From the NCBI RefSeq assembly GCF_007997135.1, contig NZ_VORU01000001.1, forward strand, positions 124,001 through 188,000: DNA of 64,000 bases. The letters run 5' to 3'. The notes below the pieces were generated by a model that saw only the letters and a list, made by a program, of their open reading frames with translations, did not search any database and had not been told where the DNA came from. The position numbers were made by a program, and so were the translations under genes. The first letter of the stretch is position 1, and every line of letters begins with the position of its first letter. This document shows, piece by piece, positions 56,301 to 63,362 of this stretch. Origin of the DNA: Aequorivita lipolytica (lineage in GTDB: Bacteria; Bacteroidota; Bacteroidia; Flavobacteriales; Flavobacteriaceae).

Positions 56301-57551
56301 TCCATCGGTTTTATTGGTACGCTGAAACCTACCACAGGATTTGTTTTCGGAAGCCAGGCAGAGGTGAGGGAGCTGGCTGCACGCAAAGGTTGGCTAACGC
56401 TCTATCCAGAATTTAACGAACAATATACCGAGGTGGAAAGCCGCCAAATGGATATTCAGGCCAATTTAGAACCGATAAACGATTTGACCGTAGACATAAA
56501 TGGAAGTAGGATTTATTCTGAAAACTATTCTGAAAACTATATAGTTGAAGATGGATTATATAATTCGTTGACGCCAAACACCTTTGGAAACTTCAATATT
56601 TCAACAGTATTGATTCAAACGGCATTCAGCGCTAGCGATGAAAACAATTCTGCTGCTTTTGATGAGTTCCGCAGCAACAGACTAACAGTAGCAAACAGAC
56701 TGGCGGAGGAATATTACCAAGGGAGACCTTTTGAACGCACTGTAGATGGGTATCCAGTTGGTTTTGGTAAAAACAGTCAAGATGTTTTATTGCCATCATT
56801 TCTGGCTGCATATAAGGGGAGTAATGCTTCAAAAGAAAAAACAGGAATATTGAGAGACATTCCACTTCCTAATTGGGATGTGAAATATACTGGACTTATG
56901 AATATTGCTTGGTTTAAGAAAAACTTCAAGCGCTTTTCGCTTACCCACGGGTATCGGGCTTCGTACACGGTAAACCAATTTCAATCGAACCTTGATTACG
57001 ATGCAAACGACCCTGAGGCAGTGGACCAGGCCGGAAACTTTAAAGTAAAAACTTTACTTACAAATGTAAACTTGACCGAACAGTTCTCACCGCTACTCCG
57101 TATGGATTTTGAAATGAACAACTCAGTAAAAATTCTTGCTGAAATGCGTAAGGACCGTGCACTGTCGTTGAGCTTTGCAAATAATCTTCTTACGGAAATA
57201 AAAGGAAATGAATATATTATCGGGCTTGGATACCGAGTTAAGGATCTTCGTATTGCTACAAATTTTGGCGGTAAAAAATCCGTCATTGCGAGCGATTTAA
57301 ATTTTAAGGTAGATCTTTCAAGAAGAGACAATATAACTATTGTGAGATACTTAGATATTATTGATAATAATCAAACTACCGCTGGGCAAACTATCTATGG
57401 TGCGCAATTGTCTATAGATTATGCCTTGAGCAAGAACCTTACGGCTTTATTCTATTACGATCACACATTCTCAGAATATGCCATCTCAACCGCATTCCCG
57501 CAAACAACTATTAGAAGTGGATTTACACTTCGTTATAACTTTGGAAATTAA
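50319..57551 (+). CDS. sprA: cell surface protein SprA, T9SS outer-membrane translocon
   Basis: A 2410-residue outer-membrane protein of the size and sequence type of SprA (Sov). SprA forms the giant 36-strand beta-barrel pore of the type IX secretion system and is needed for gliding. The signal peptide is FKLLAIISFILVSNASLAQ. Typical repeats such as GSVEMDLGLLYTKQDNP, YVDDFEASQTG and RFMRMYLSQFTENTVLRFG are present. A Gly-rich loop lies near 485-500 and a Lys/Glu/Ser-rich insertion near 1893-1960. The start is TTG at 50319. It is likely co-transcribed with ruvA. Confidence 0.95.
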   Translation: MKAKNYVYKDGFFKLLAIISFILVSNASLAQDSTAVGNEMGRMDLPNPTSIQDLYTYDPITDRYIYTQTLGSFNVTYPIILTPQEYQRLIQEEQMKAYFKQKIDAADGRKAGSEEEQKNLLPTFYVNSNFFESIFGGNSIEVIPQGSVEMDLGLLYTKQDNPAFSPRNRSNFSFDFDQRISLSLLAKVGTRLQVTANYDTESTFDFQNQIKLEYTPTEDDIIQKIEVGNVSMPLNSSLIQGAQSLFGVKTQLQFGKTTITGVFSEQKSETRTVSAEGGATITDFELFALDYDDSRHFFLAHYFRDNYDRALELYPFINSNVQVTRMEVWITNRTSRTENVRNIVALQDIGESDPTNIGLSVPPGGFINAPRTAYPDNGNNDFNPFGINGGPQTLLNPAIRDVATVRQGFTGVQVSEGTDYVTLENARRLDQGEYTLNSQLGYISLNQRLNNDEVLAVSYQFTVNGKVYQVGEFSNDGVEANGGVQNPGGGGNPPGQETGLAQNLVVKLLKSSITNVQEPAWDLMMKNIYPIGAYQLEKEDFKLNIFYTDPSPINYIEKAQGGPELPDDVKDEILLKVFNLDRLNFNNDPVQGGDGFFDFLPGITVDQQNGRIIFTTVEPFGKHLFDELNVPSAPANYDIPTTYNQNQEKYVFRTLYTGTKTQAEQLESEKNKFQLKGSYKSTGADGIPIGAFNIPQGSVTVTAGGRTLVEGVDYTVNYQLGRVQILDPGLLNSNIPISVSTENNSLFGQQSKRFTGLNVEHKFSDKFLVGATYLNLNERPLTQKSSYGVEPINNSVFGINLNYSTEVPFLTRLVNKLPNIDTDVESNVSLRGEFAYLKPGAPKVSDFNGKTTVYVDDFEASQTGNDISTPSSWSLASTPLDYGGGEEFANEDLRYNYRRAKLAWYTIDPIFYSSQRPEGINDEDLSSPFTRRVFRDEIFPNQDIIQGQTQALFTLDLAYYPSQRGEYNYNPQATNGTLPAPENNFGGIMRSLTTTDFEKSNVEYIQFWVMDPFIYEENNGNPGGNINFNLGSISEDVLKDGRKQYENGLPEDGGNLNVLETNWGKVPLNQSLVYTFDTEGQQRTNQDVGFDGLSNAEEASKYPGFGDDTANDDYQYFLQADGNILDRYLKYNGTQGNSPVEVTNTNRGSTAQPDVEDINRDNTMNTINSYFEYNVPIYSGMNRENNEYIADVKELEVTTQDNNVIPVRWVQFKIPISKPDQAKGGISDYRSIRFMRMYLSQFTENTVLRFGTMELVRGDYRRFQQTLDITGEDPTQDNTIFEVEAVSIEENENRQPIPYRLPPGLDREELNNNNNIIRENEQSLSLRVCGLEPNDGRSVYKNFNVDMRQYKNLEMFIHAESLQNETALSDGQLVAFIRLGNDLTNNYYEVQIPLNPTNFGATSAEEIWPLANRLNLRLELLQQIKTRVLGDPTIDPTEVTFFNQSELDGGSTGGENELRIGIKGNPSFGNVRNIMLGVRNTTSNDLCGEVWFNELRMSELNNDGGWAAVVSMDANLADFATINATGKRSTVGFGSIEQGPNQRSREDLQQYDVVTNVNLGQLLPKKWGIQLPFNYGRSEELITPQYDPEFQDIELETRLDNTEDQDEKDAIKEQAVDYTKRQSVNFIGVRKERTGEAKPQVYDIENFTGSFSYNQTDHHDFEVEDALEQNVRVGATYNYNFKAKPVEPFKKNDSLFTGKYWQFLKDINFNYLPTNISVSSNITRQYNEQKFRELNLLPGSIGLPRLYQRNFLFDWQYTINHNLTKSLRFNFTSSNNMIVNNYVDDNGFVNNEIGVWDGFFDVGEPNQHFQSLQLNYDLPFNKFPFLKFIRATYSYTGDYQWQASSDLFNEIPIQLSDGTTNTYNLGNSIQNASTHQINSSIDMNGFYRYVGLTKIKKSKTRKSAGGSDDGSGDEAPGKEGKSAREGKLEEEKNGEVSTGKNSAPNVLSRGAAPAGSLNAGDKALNTAIGFATMLKKIQFNYQENNGIYLPGYIPSIGFIGTLKPTTGFVFGSQAEVRELAARKGWLTLYPEFNEQYTEVESRQMDIQANLEPINDLTVDINGSRIYSENYSENYIVEDGLYNSLTPNTFGNFNISTVLIQTAFSASDENNSAAFDEFRSNRLTVANRLAEEYYQGRPFERTVDGYPVGFGKNSQDVLLPSFLAAYKGSNASKEKTGILRDIPLPNWDVKYTGLMNIAWFKKNFKRFSLTHGYRASYTVNQFQSNLDYDANDPEAVDQAGNFKVKTLLTNVNLTEQFSPLLRMDFEMNNSVKILAEMRKDRALSLSFANNLLTEIKGNEYIIGLGYRVKDLRIATNFGGKKSVIASDLNFKVDLSRRDNITIVRYLDIIDNNQTTAGQTIYGAQLSIDYALSKNLTALFYYDHTFSEYAISTAFPQTTIRSGFTLRYNFGN

Positions 57552-57571
57552 GAACCCTTATATTTAATGAT

Positions 57572-57952
57572 ATGAATGTACCATCTAATTTAAAATATAC
57601 AAAAGACCACGAGTGGATAAAAATTGAAGGCGATATAGCCACTATCGGTGTAACCGATTTTGCCCAAAGCGAGCTTGGCGACATTGTATATGTAGAAGTT
57701 GAAACCGTAGGCGACACTATGGAAAAAGAAGAAGTGTTTGGAACCGTTGAAGCAGTAAAGACTGTTTCAGATCTTTTTTTACCACTCTCTGGAGAAATCA
57801 TTGAATTCAACGAAAATCTTGAATCTGAGCCCGAAAAAGTAAATACGGACGCCTACGGAGAGGGTTGGATGATAAAAATGAAAATTTCAAATCCAGATGA
57901 AATAGCTGAACTCTTGGACGATGCCGAATATAAAGCGCTTATTGAAGGCTAA
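57572..57952 (+). CDS. gcvH: glycine cleavage system H protein
   Basis: A 126-residue GcvH. The lipoyl-lysine is Lys63 in GTVEAVKTVSDL. The fold pattern KYTKDHEWIKIEG, GVTDFAQSELGDIVYVE and LSGEIIEFNENLE is complete. It shuttles the aminomethyl group between GcvP, GcvT and GcvL, which are not in this window. Location between sprA and a VanZ-like gene is conserved in Flavobacterium as far as I recall. Confidence 0.96.
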   Translation: MNVPSNLKYTKDHEWIKIEGDIATIGVTDFAQSELGDIVYVEVETVGDTMEKEEVFGTVEAVKTVSDLFLPLSGEIIEFNENLESEPEKVNTDAYGEGWMIKMKISNPDEIAELLDDAEYKALIEG

Positions 57953-58316
57953 AAACCTATTGCTTTTTGCAATACTTTATAGTTGCCTAATATCCGTACT
58001 TTTTTTTGTTCCAAGTCCACAGTTACCGGAAATAGAAGTTTCTGGGACCGATAAAATTGTTCACGGATTGATCTATTTCGTCCTTATTAATCTTTGGATG
58101 TTTTATTTTTACACAAAAAACGGATTCAGTCTAAAGCTTAAATGCATTTTAGTTCTGATTATTCTATTGTTGCTATACGGCATAATAGTTGAGATATTAC
58201 AACATCTATTAACGGTTTCTCGTCAGGCAGACATTTATGATATAGCTGCAAACTTAATAGGTTCATTACTTGGAATCTTTTTTTTCCAAAACATAAAAAA
58301 ATATTTAAATACTTAA
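57921..58316 (+). CDS. VanZ-like membrane protein
   Basis: A 131-residue protein with four TM helices (about 12-30, 49-64, 76-97 and 108-125) and the VanZ-family pattern: TDKIVHGLIYFVL, VEILQHLLTVSRQADIYDIAANLIGS in two parts. VanZ itself raises teicoplanin resistance; most relatives have no known role. ATG at 57921 overlaps gcvH by 32 bases; a TTG at 57942 is a less overlapping alternative. Co-transcription with gcvH is likely. Confidence 0.8.
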   Translation: MPNIKRLLKAKNLLLFAILYSCLISVLFFVPSPQLPEIEVSGTDKIVHGLIYFVLINLWMFYFYTKNGFSLKLKCILVLIILLLLYGIIVEILQHLLTVSRQADIYDIAANLIGSLLGIFFFQNIKKYLNT

Positions 58317-58382
58317 AATTTCAATTAAGTTTTAAATTGAATGATAATTTCTATATTTTAGCAACACTTTAAACCCACTATT

Positions 58383-59105
58383 ATGGAACCCAAAAAAAAT
58401 CCAAAAGCAGATGTAACCCGAAGAAGCATGCTTTTCTTCCAGCTCGGAATGGTTTTAATGCTCTTCCTTGCCTGGCAGGCAATTGAATGGAAGACCTATG
58501 ATAAGTCTGATTCCGACTTCGGAAAACTTGACGTAGGCGATGAGCTTGAAGAGGAAATCCCAATTACCCAGCAATTAACGCCACCACCGCCACCACCACC
58601 GCCGCCACCAGCCCCTGAAGTTATTGAGGTAATGGAGGATGAAGTGGAAGAGGAAGAAACTGTAATAAAATCTACCGAAGTGAAACAAGATGAAAAAATT
58701 GTTGAGGTTAAGGAGATTAAGGAAGAAGTGGTTGAAGAAGAAATTGCCGACGTACCTTTTGCTGTAATTGAAAATGTGCCTATCTATCCAGGCTGCGAAA
58801 AGGAAAGTGGGAACGATGCCAAAAAGAAGTGCATGTCTTCTAAAATAAGTGAGTTTATTAATAAGAAATTTGATAGTAATCTTGCGTCAGACTTAGGTTT
58901 GGAAGGAAGACAACGTATAGCGGTTCAATTTAAAATTGACAAAAACGGAAAAGTTGTAGACGTGCGCGCACGTGCACCACACCCAAGACTTGAAAAAGAA
59001 GCGATGGATGTAGTGAATTCGCTGCCTAATATGACTCCAGGAAAACAAAGAGGAAAACCAGTTGGGGTGCTTTATTCACTTCCGATTGTGTTTGATATTC
59101 AATAG
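58383..59105 (+). CDS. TonB-family energy transducer (paralogue 1)
   Basis: A 240-residue protein. A cytoplasmic basic start is followed by one TM helix (about 18-36), a run of ten prolines (about 67-76), an acidic Val/Glu-rich linker, and a TonB C-terminal domain (about 150-240). That domain includes NVPIYPGCE and KKKCMSSKISEFINKKF, then IAVQFKIDKNGKVVDVRA. TonB transmits proton-motive force from ExbBD to outer-membrane receptors; no exbBD genes are here. It lies directly in front of a second tonB-like gene. Confidence 0.9.
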   Translation: MEPKKNPKADVTRRSMLFFQLGMVLMLFLAWQAIEWKTYDKSDSDFGKLDVGDELEEEIPITQQLTPPPPPPPPPPAPEVIEVMEDEVEEEETVIKSTEVKQDEKIVEVKEIKEEVVEEEIADVPFAVIENVPIYPGCEKESGNDAKKKCMSSKISEFINKKFDSNLASDLGLEGRQRIAVQFKIDKNGKVVDVRARAPHPRLEKEAMDVVNSLPNMTPGKQRGKPVGVLYSLPIVFDIQ

Positions 59106-59120
59106 AAATTATATTATTTC

Positions 59121-59159
59121 AAAAACCCCGTCCTTACATCAGTAATGACGGGGTTTTTT
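59121..59159 (+). terminator. intrinsic terminator after the first tonB-like gene
   Basis: AAAAACCCCGTC (59121-59132) pairs with GACGGGGTTTTT (59147-59158), ending in a T-run. It separates the two tonB-like genes into different transcripts. Confidence 0.88.
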
Positions 59160-59217
59160 GCGTTTTGGCATAACAGTTGTGTTTTCATAAAAGTATTAAC
59201 GTTTAAATCACTTCATT

Positions 59218-59997
59218 ATGAAAACAACAGGAAAAAATGCTCAAAACAAAAGAGACGAAAAAAAACAGACAAACATTAAATGGAATTCACGTTTGTTCTT
59301 TCAACTAGGAATTGTTCTTAGTCTGCTTGTAGTTTTTTTTATAATGCAGACTGATTTTAAAATTAAAACCTATCAAGCTACTTCTACTACATCTCATAGT
59401 TTAGAAGAACCACCGATGTTTGATTATGTGATTGATGTGGATAAACCCAAACCTATTGAACCTATAAAAAAGGTTCCTCAAAAACGTGAGCCAATTAAAA
59501 GAGTGGTAAAAAGTACTACGTTTGATGTAAAGCCGAATACAGACCCAACAATTGAAACGCCCATTGCACCTACGGATGGGCCAGTGGTAGAAGCTCCCCA
59601 AGAGCCTGTAACTGTTGAGCCCAATTCGGGATCAGATAAACCTAGAATACTTGCCAGTGTTGAGTTTGTACCAGTATTTCCAGGTTGTGAAGTCTTGAAT
59701 ACTAATAAAGAAAAAGTAGATTGCATGTCCTCAAAAATTAATTCGTTCATTAATAAAAATTTCAAAAAAGAATTGTTGGAAGATCTTAAACCGAACGAAG
59801 ACTACAGAATTTACGTAAGTTTTAAAATAGATCTCAATGGTTATGTAACTGATGTGGTTGCAAATTCTAGAAATGCTAATTTAAAAAATGAAGCCCAACG
59901 CGTTATAAAAAAGTTGCCCGCTATGAAACCAGGAAAACAGGGGGATAAAAACGTGGAAGTACTGTATAACCTTCCAATTATTTTCAATATTCAATAA
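59218..59997 (+). CDS. TonB-family energy transducer (paralogue 2)
   Basis: A 259-residue paralogue of the preceding gene: TM helix (about 24-43), a Lys/Pro-rich linker (KPKPIEPIKKVPQKREPIK) and a C-terminal TonB domain with FVPVFPGCE, DCMSSKINSFINKNF and VSFKIDLNGYVTDVV. The TM region starts with the same SRLFFQLGIVL wording as paralogue 1 (RSMLFFQLGMVL), so the pair arose by duplication. The linkers differ: proline-acidic in one, basic in the other, which may tune the reach or partner. Confidence 0.9.
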   Translation: MKTTGKNAQNKRDEKKQTNIKWNSRLFFQLGIVLSLLVVFFIMQTDFKIKTYQATSTTSHSLEEPPMFDYVIDVDKPKPIEPIKKVPQKREPIKRVVKSTTFDVKPNTDPTIETPIAPTDGPVVEAPQEPVTVEPNSGSDKPRILASVEFVPVFPGCEVLNTNKEKVDCMSSKINSFINKNFKKELLEDLKPNEDYRIYVSFKIDLNGYVTDVVANSRNANLKNEAQRVIKKLPAMKPGKQGDKNVEVLYNLPIIFNIQ

Positions 59998-60020
59998 CAA
60001 GATTTTCATTGATTATTGAT

Positions 60021-60049
60021 AGCTCCCCTTAAAAAAGGGAGCTTTTTTT
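60021..60049 (+). terminator. intrinsic terminator after the second tonB-like gene
   Basis: AGCTCCCCTT (60021-60030) pairs with AAGGGAGCT (about 60034-60042) and seven Ts follow. It ends the transcript of the second tonB-like gene before remB. Confidence 0.88.
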
Positions 60050-60105
60050 GATTTCGGTCATTACAAAAAAACTGTATCTTTCGGAATTAAACAATCAACC
60101 CCCCG

Positions 60106-62196
60106 ATGAAGCATCTTCTCACTCTTTTTATTCTTAATTTTTCAGTAATATCTTTGGCTCAGATCCCTTCGGCCCAATATGAGAAATATCCCGTTTTTGA
60201 AGATTGCGAGAGTGCAGAAGTTCAAGCGCTGCAAAATTGTTTTAATGATAATTTGCAACGGTTCATTTTTCAAAATTTTAAAGTACCAGAAAAAGTTTTT
60301 GCCGAAAACTATAAAGGAAATGTAAATGTGCTTTTTGAAGTTACCAAGAAAGGAGAATTCAAGGTCCTCTATGTGGATGCAATTTATGAAGAATTAAAAG
60401 CGGAGGCGCAACGTGTTTTTGAATCACTTCCTGCAGTAGCGCCAGCAACTTACAATGGCAAGCCCGCTTATGTGCAGTTTACACTCCCCATTGCCATTCC
60501 GTTGGTGAAACCGGGACAAAGCATTGTTCAGTCCACCGAAATAATTAAAAAGAATGAGAGGGAAAAATTTGTTGAAGAGTATGATGCAATTGAGAATCTT
60601 CCCTACGGAAATGAAGAATATCGCAGCAATATCAATATTCCCCTTTCACACCATAATTACAGTTTGTTTGATCCCGCGATGAACCGTGTGGGCTTAAACA
60701 ATCACACTGCCCAAAAGCCGTATATCTATTCTGAGGTGAATAAATATTATGATTTTGAAGATGCAAATAAAGAAATTTTAAAAAATAAATCCTCTTGGTT
60801 TGGTCGTAAATTGTGGAACGAACATTTTATCACCATAAAAGGGAAAGACTATTGGCTCACCCTGGATCCCGGAGTAGACCTGCAGCTAGGAAAGGATATT
60901 GATGCAGATATAGATACTTACAACAATACTCGGTTGATTTATACACAGGGCGGTATTGGTAAACAGATTGGTTTCTTCGGTGTTATTTATGAGAGTCAGG
61001 GACGCTTCGCAGACTACTTCAACAGATATGCAGAATCCATTCGGCCCGACGGAGGAAATCCCGCAATCATTCCAGGCCGCGGTATAGCAAAGGGCTTTAA
61101 GACGGATTCTTATGATTATCCCATCGCAACTGGGCATCTATCGTACACGCCTTCAAAATATTTCAACATTCAGCTTGGGCACGGTAAAACTTTTTTGGGT
61201 GATGGTTATCGCTCTTTGCTTACCAGCGACAATGCAAGTTCATATCCTTTCTTTAAAATAAATACCACTTTCTGGAAGCTGAAATATACCAATACATGGA
61301 TGTCCCTCCGCGATGTGCGCCCAGATGTTACCGAGGATGGCTCGTTCCGCACAAAATATATAGCAAATCACTATTTAAGCTATAACATTACCAAACGTTT
61401 AAACATAGGCCTTTTTGAATCTGTTATTTGGCAAAATGACAACGGCCGTGGTTTTGACGTTAATTACTTAAATCCAATTATTTTTTATCGTGCCATAGAA
61501 TTCTCAACAGGATCTCGCGGCGGTAATGCTTTGATTGGGATCACCACAAAATACAAAGTGAACGATCAAATTAATTTTTACGGACAATTTATTATTGACG
61601 AATTTTCCTCCAGCGACGTTTTTGGCGGAGAGGGAAGTTATAAAAATAAAACCGGCTACCAGCTCGGTCTGAAATACTACAATGCTTTTGGATTTAAAAA
61701 CTTGTACTTACAGACCGAATACAACAGGGTTCGGCCATATACCTATTCGCACAATACTATAGTTTTAAATTATGGACACAACAACCAGTCTATGGCGCAT
61801 ACACTGGGAGCAAATTTTTCCGAATTTATTGCCATTGCGCGTTACCAAAACGGAAGACTCTATGGCGATGCTAAGTTTATTTTCGCAAAACGCGGTTTTG
61901 AGTTCAACACTCCAGAAGATTCGTTTTTTTACGGAGGCGATATTTATGGAACTGAAGACGATCGTATTTCTGACAAGGGCAACGATTTGGCACAAGGAAA
62001 TACAACAGATTTTTTCCACGCTGAAATTCAGGCAGGATATGTAATAAATCCTGCTACCAATTTAAAAATATACGGAAGCTTTATTTTTAGGAAATTTGAA
62101 CCCAAAGTGGAAACTGAAACCGTGTTTACAAATCAGACATCTTGGGTAAATTTTGGTATCAGGACAGACCTCTTTAATTGGTACTATGATTTTTAA
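60106..62196 (+). CDS. remB: gliding motility protein RemB, with N-terminal TonB-CTD-like domain
   Basis: A 696-residue outer-membrane protein. The signal peptide is KHLLTLFILNFSVISLAQ. Residues about 24-145 have the same pattern as the TonB C-terminal domains next door: YPVFEDCE, LQNCFNDNLQRFIFQNF, VNVLFEVTKKGEFKVL and AEAQRVFESLPAVAPATYNG. The remaining about 550 residues are rich in amphipathic strands and end in F (FNWYYDF), as in outer-membrane barrels. RemB is a mobile gliding protein in F. johnsoniae, where it is close to sprA. Its own start follows a TATCTTTC box at 60075. Confidence 0.82.
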   Translation: MKHLLTLFILNFSVISLAQIPSAQYEKYPVFEDCESAEVQALQNCFNDNLQRFIFQNFKVPEKVFAENYKGNVNVLFEVTKKGEFKVLYVDAIYEELKAEAQRVFESLPAVAPATYNGKPAYVQFTLPIAIPLVKPGQSIVQSTEIIKKNEREKFVEEYDAIENLPYGNEEYRSNINIPLSHHNYSLFDPAMNRVGLNNHTAQKPYIYSEVNKYYDFEDANKEILKNKSSWFGRKLWNEHFITIKGKDYWLTLDPGVDLQLGKDIDADIDTYNNTRLIYTQGGIGKQIGFFGVIYESQGRFADYFNRYAESIRPDGGNPAIIPGRGIAKGFKTDSYDYPIATGHLSYTPSKYFNIQLGHGKTFLGDGYRSLLTSDNASSYPFFKINTTFWKLKYTNTWMSLRDVRPDVTEDGSFRTKYIANHYLSYNITKRLNIGLFESVIWQNDNGRGFDVNYLNPIIFYRAIEFSTGSRGGNALIGITTKYKVNDQINFYGQFIIDEFSSSDVFGGEGSYKNKTGYQLGLKYYNAFGFKNLYLQTEYNRVRPYTYSHNTIVLNYGHNNQSMAHTLGANFSEFIAIARYQNGRLYGDAKFIFAKRGFEFNTPEDSFFYGGDIYGTEDDRISDKGNDLAQGNTTDFFHAEIQAGYVINPATNLKIYGSFIFRKFEPKVETETVFTNQTSWVNFGIRTDLFNWYYDF

Positions 62197-62233
62197 CCGA
62201 TTATACTTTCATGAGAAAACAATCATGAATCGG
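62197..62233. terminator. possible bidirectional hairpin between remB and the MBL gene
   Basis: CCGATT (62197-62202) and AATCGG (62228-62233) are complementary, with CATGA/TCATG inside. The stem is interrupted by a bulge and lacks a strong T-run, so a terminator role for the two convergent genes is only possible. Confidence 0.3.
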
Positions 62234-62253
62234 CATTCCTTTTATGTGCGGCT

Positions 62254-63237
62254 TTAGTTTTTTTGTTTTTCGCTTCTCTCCTTTTTCATTTGCTCAATTT
62301 TCTCAAGCGCTTTACGGTTCTTTTCATCGTTGCTGTCAATAGAACTTCTCTCTTTGGCAACCTCGCCATAAAGCATTTTTATGAATGCTTCAGTAGTTAT
62401 AAAACCATCGCCATATCCCTCGGCATCGTAGGCTTTGGTAAGATCCGTCATTTTCATCACTTCTTCTTCAGTATTTTTATTAATGTAGCTTCTTGCTACT
62501 CTTTTGTAAGTGTTTGATAGCATATCTATGGTTTTTTGAAGGTCGCTATAACTCCCTACGTTACCGTGTCCGGGAATAATTTTAGTATCTTCATTAATGA
62601 TCAATTTTGCCTTTGAAAGTCCTTCTATTACTCCCTTTACGCTACCGCCATTTTCAGTGTCAATGAAAGGATATTTTCCATTAAAAAACACATCGCCCGT
62701 ATGAAGTACGTTGCTGTTGGTAAAATAAACCATTGCATCACCATCAGTATGAGCGTTGTGCACGTGGAAAACATAAATCTTTTCACCGTTGTAATGAAAA
62801 GTCATGTCTTCAGAAAAAGTAATCATAGGAAGCATTTCACTAGGTATTTTTTTCTTTTCGCTTTCCCGCATTTCTTCCAGTCTGGTACGTACGTTGTTCT
62901 GAGAAAAAATAATCGTTCCAGTTTGTGCCATTACCGCGTTTGCGCCGGTATGGTCTCCGTGGAAATGTGTGTTTACCAAAAACTGAACAGGCTTATCGCT
63001 GATAGTTTTAATGTCATCTTGAATTTGTTCAATATGTTCGGCAAATTGATCATCTATCATAAACACACCATCATTGCCAAAACTCAATCCAATATTCCCT
63101 CCCTTGCCCTGCAACATGTATATTTTATTATCTACTTTGATCAATTTTGTACTTAGTTTTCTTCCGTCATCGGTTTGTGAAAATGCTATTGAAACAGTAA
63201 ATAAAAAGACCGCGCTGAAAATTAATTTGGACAACAT
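62254..63237 (-). CDS. secreted MBL-fold metallo-hydrolase
   Basis: A 327-residue protein with a signal peptide (SKLIFSAVFLFTVSIAFS) and a metallo-beta-lactamase fold. The zinc motif is HFHGDH at 91-96; further ligands are in HVHNAHTDGD, LHTGDVFF and IIPGHG. This arrangement resembles periplasmic subclass B3-like or quinoprotein-relay-like hydrolases, not proven lactamases. The C-terminal 60 residues are helical and very Lys/Glu-rich. It is convergent with remB and divergent from ctaB. The substrate is unknown. Confidence 0.88.
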   Translation of the reverse strand: MLSKLIFSAVFLFTVSIAFSQTDDGRKLSTKLIKVDNKIYMLQGKGGNIGLSFGNDGVFMIDDQFAEHIEQIQDDIKTISDKPVQFLVNTHFHGDHTGANAVMAQTGTIIFSQNNVRTRLEEMRESEKKKIPSEMLPMITFSEDMTFHYNGEKIYVFHVHNAHTDGDAMVYFTNSNVLHTGDVFFNGKYPFIDTENGGSVKGVIEGLSKAKLIINEDTKIIPGHGNVGSYSDLQKTIDMLSNTYKRVARSYINKNTEEEVMKMTDLTKAYDAEGYGDGFITTEAFIKMLYGEVAKERSSIDSNDEKNRKALEKIEQMKKERSEKQKN

Positions 63238-63311
63238 ATTTTTTTGAGTTTTAAATTTGGTTGAAAATACTAAAAATGCTGAAATAAAAGCATAAGATTA
63301 TTGATATTATA

Positions 63312-63342
63312 TTGCAAAAAAAATACAGGAAGCGTATCTTTG
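63312..63342 (+). promoter_or_regulatory. ctaB: promoter of ctaB
   Basis: TTG (63312-63314) and TATCTTTG (63335-63342) are 20 bases apart, the best-spaced -33/-7 pair in the window together with that of maeB. Transcription would start near 63349, about 14 bases before the proposed TTG start. Confidence 0.7.
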
Positions 63343-63362
63343 CACAGCCTAAAAAAAAGAGC

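Noticed and set aside
58582-58612. CCA/CCG triplet run in the first tonB-like gene
   Set aside because: It encodes the usual proline-rich TonB linker and is not an independent DNA repeat.
62254-63237. Antibiotic resistance beta-lactamase
   Set aside because: The MBL zinc motif is present, but it is shared by many hydrolases and the sequence shows no feature specific for a true beta-lactamase.
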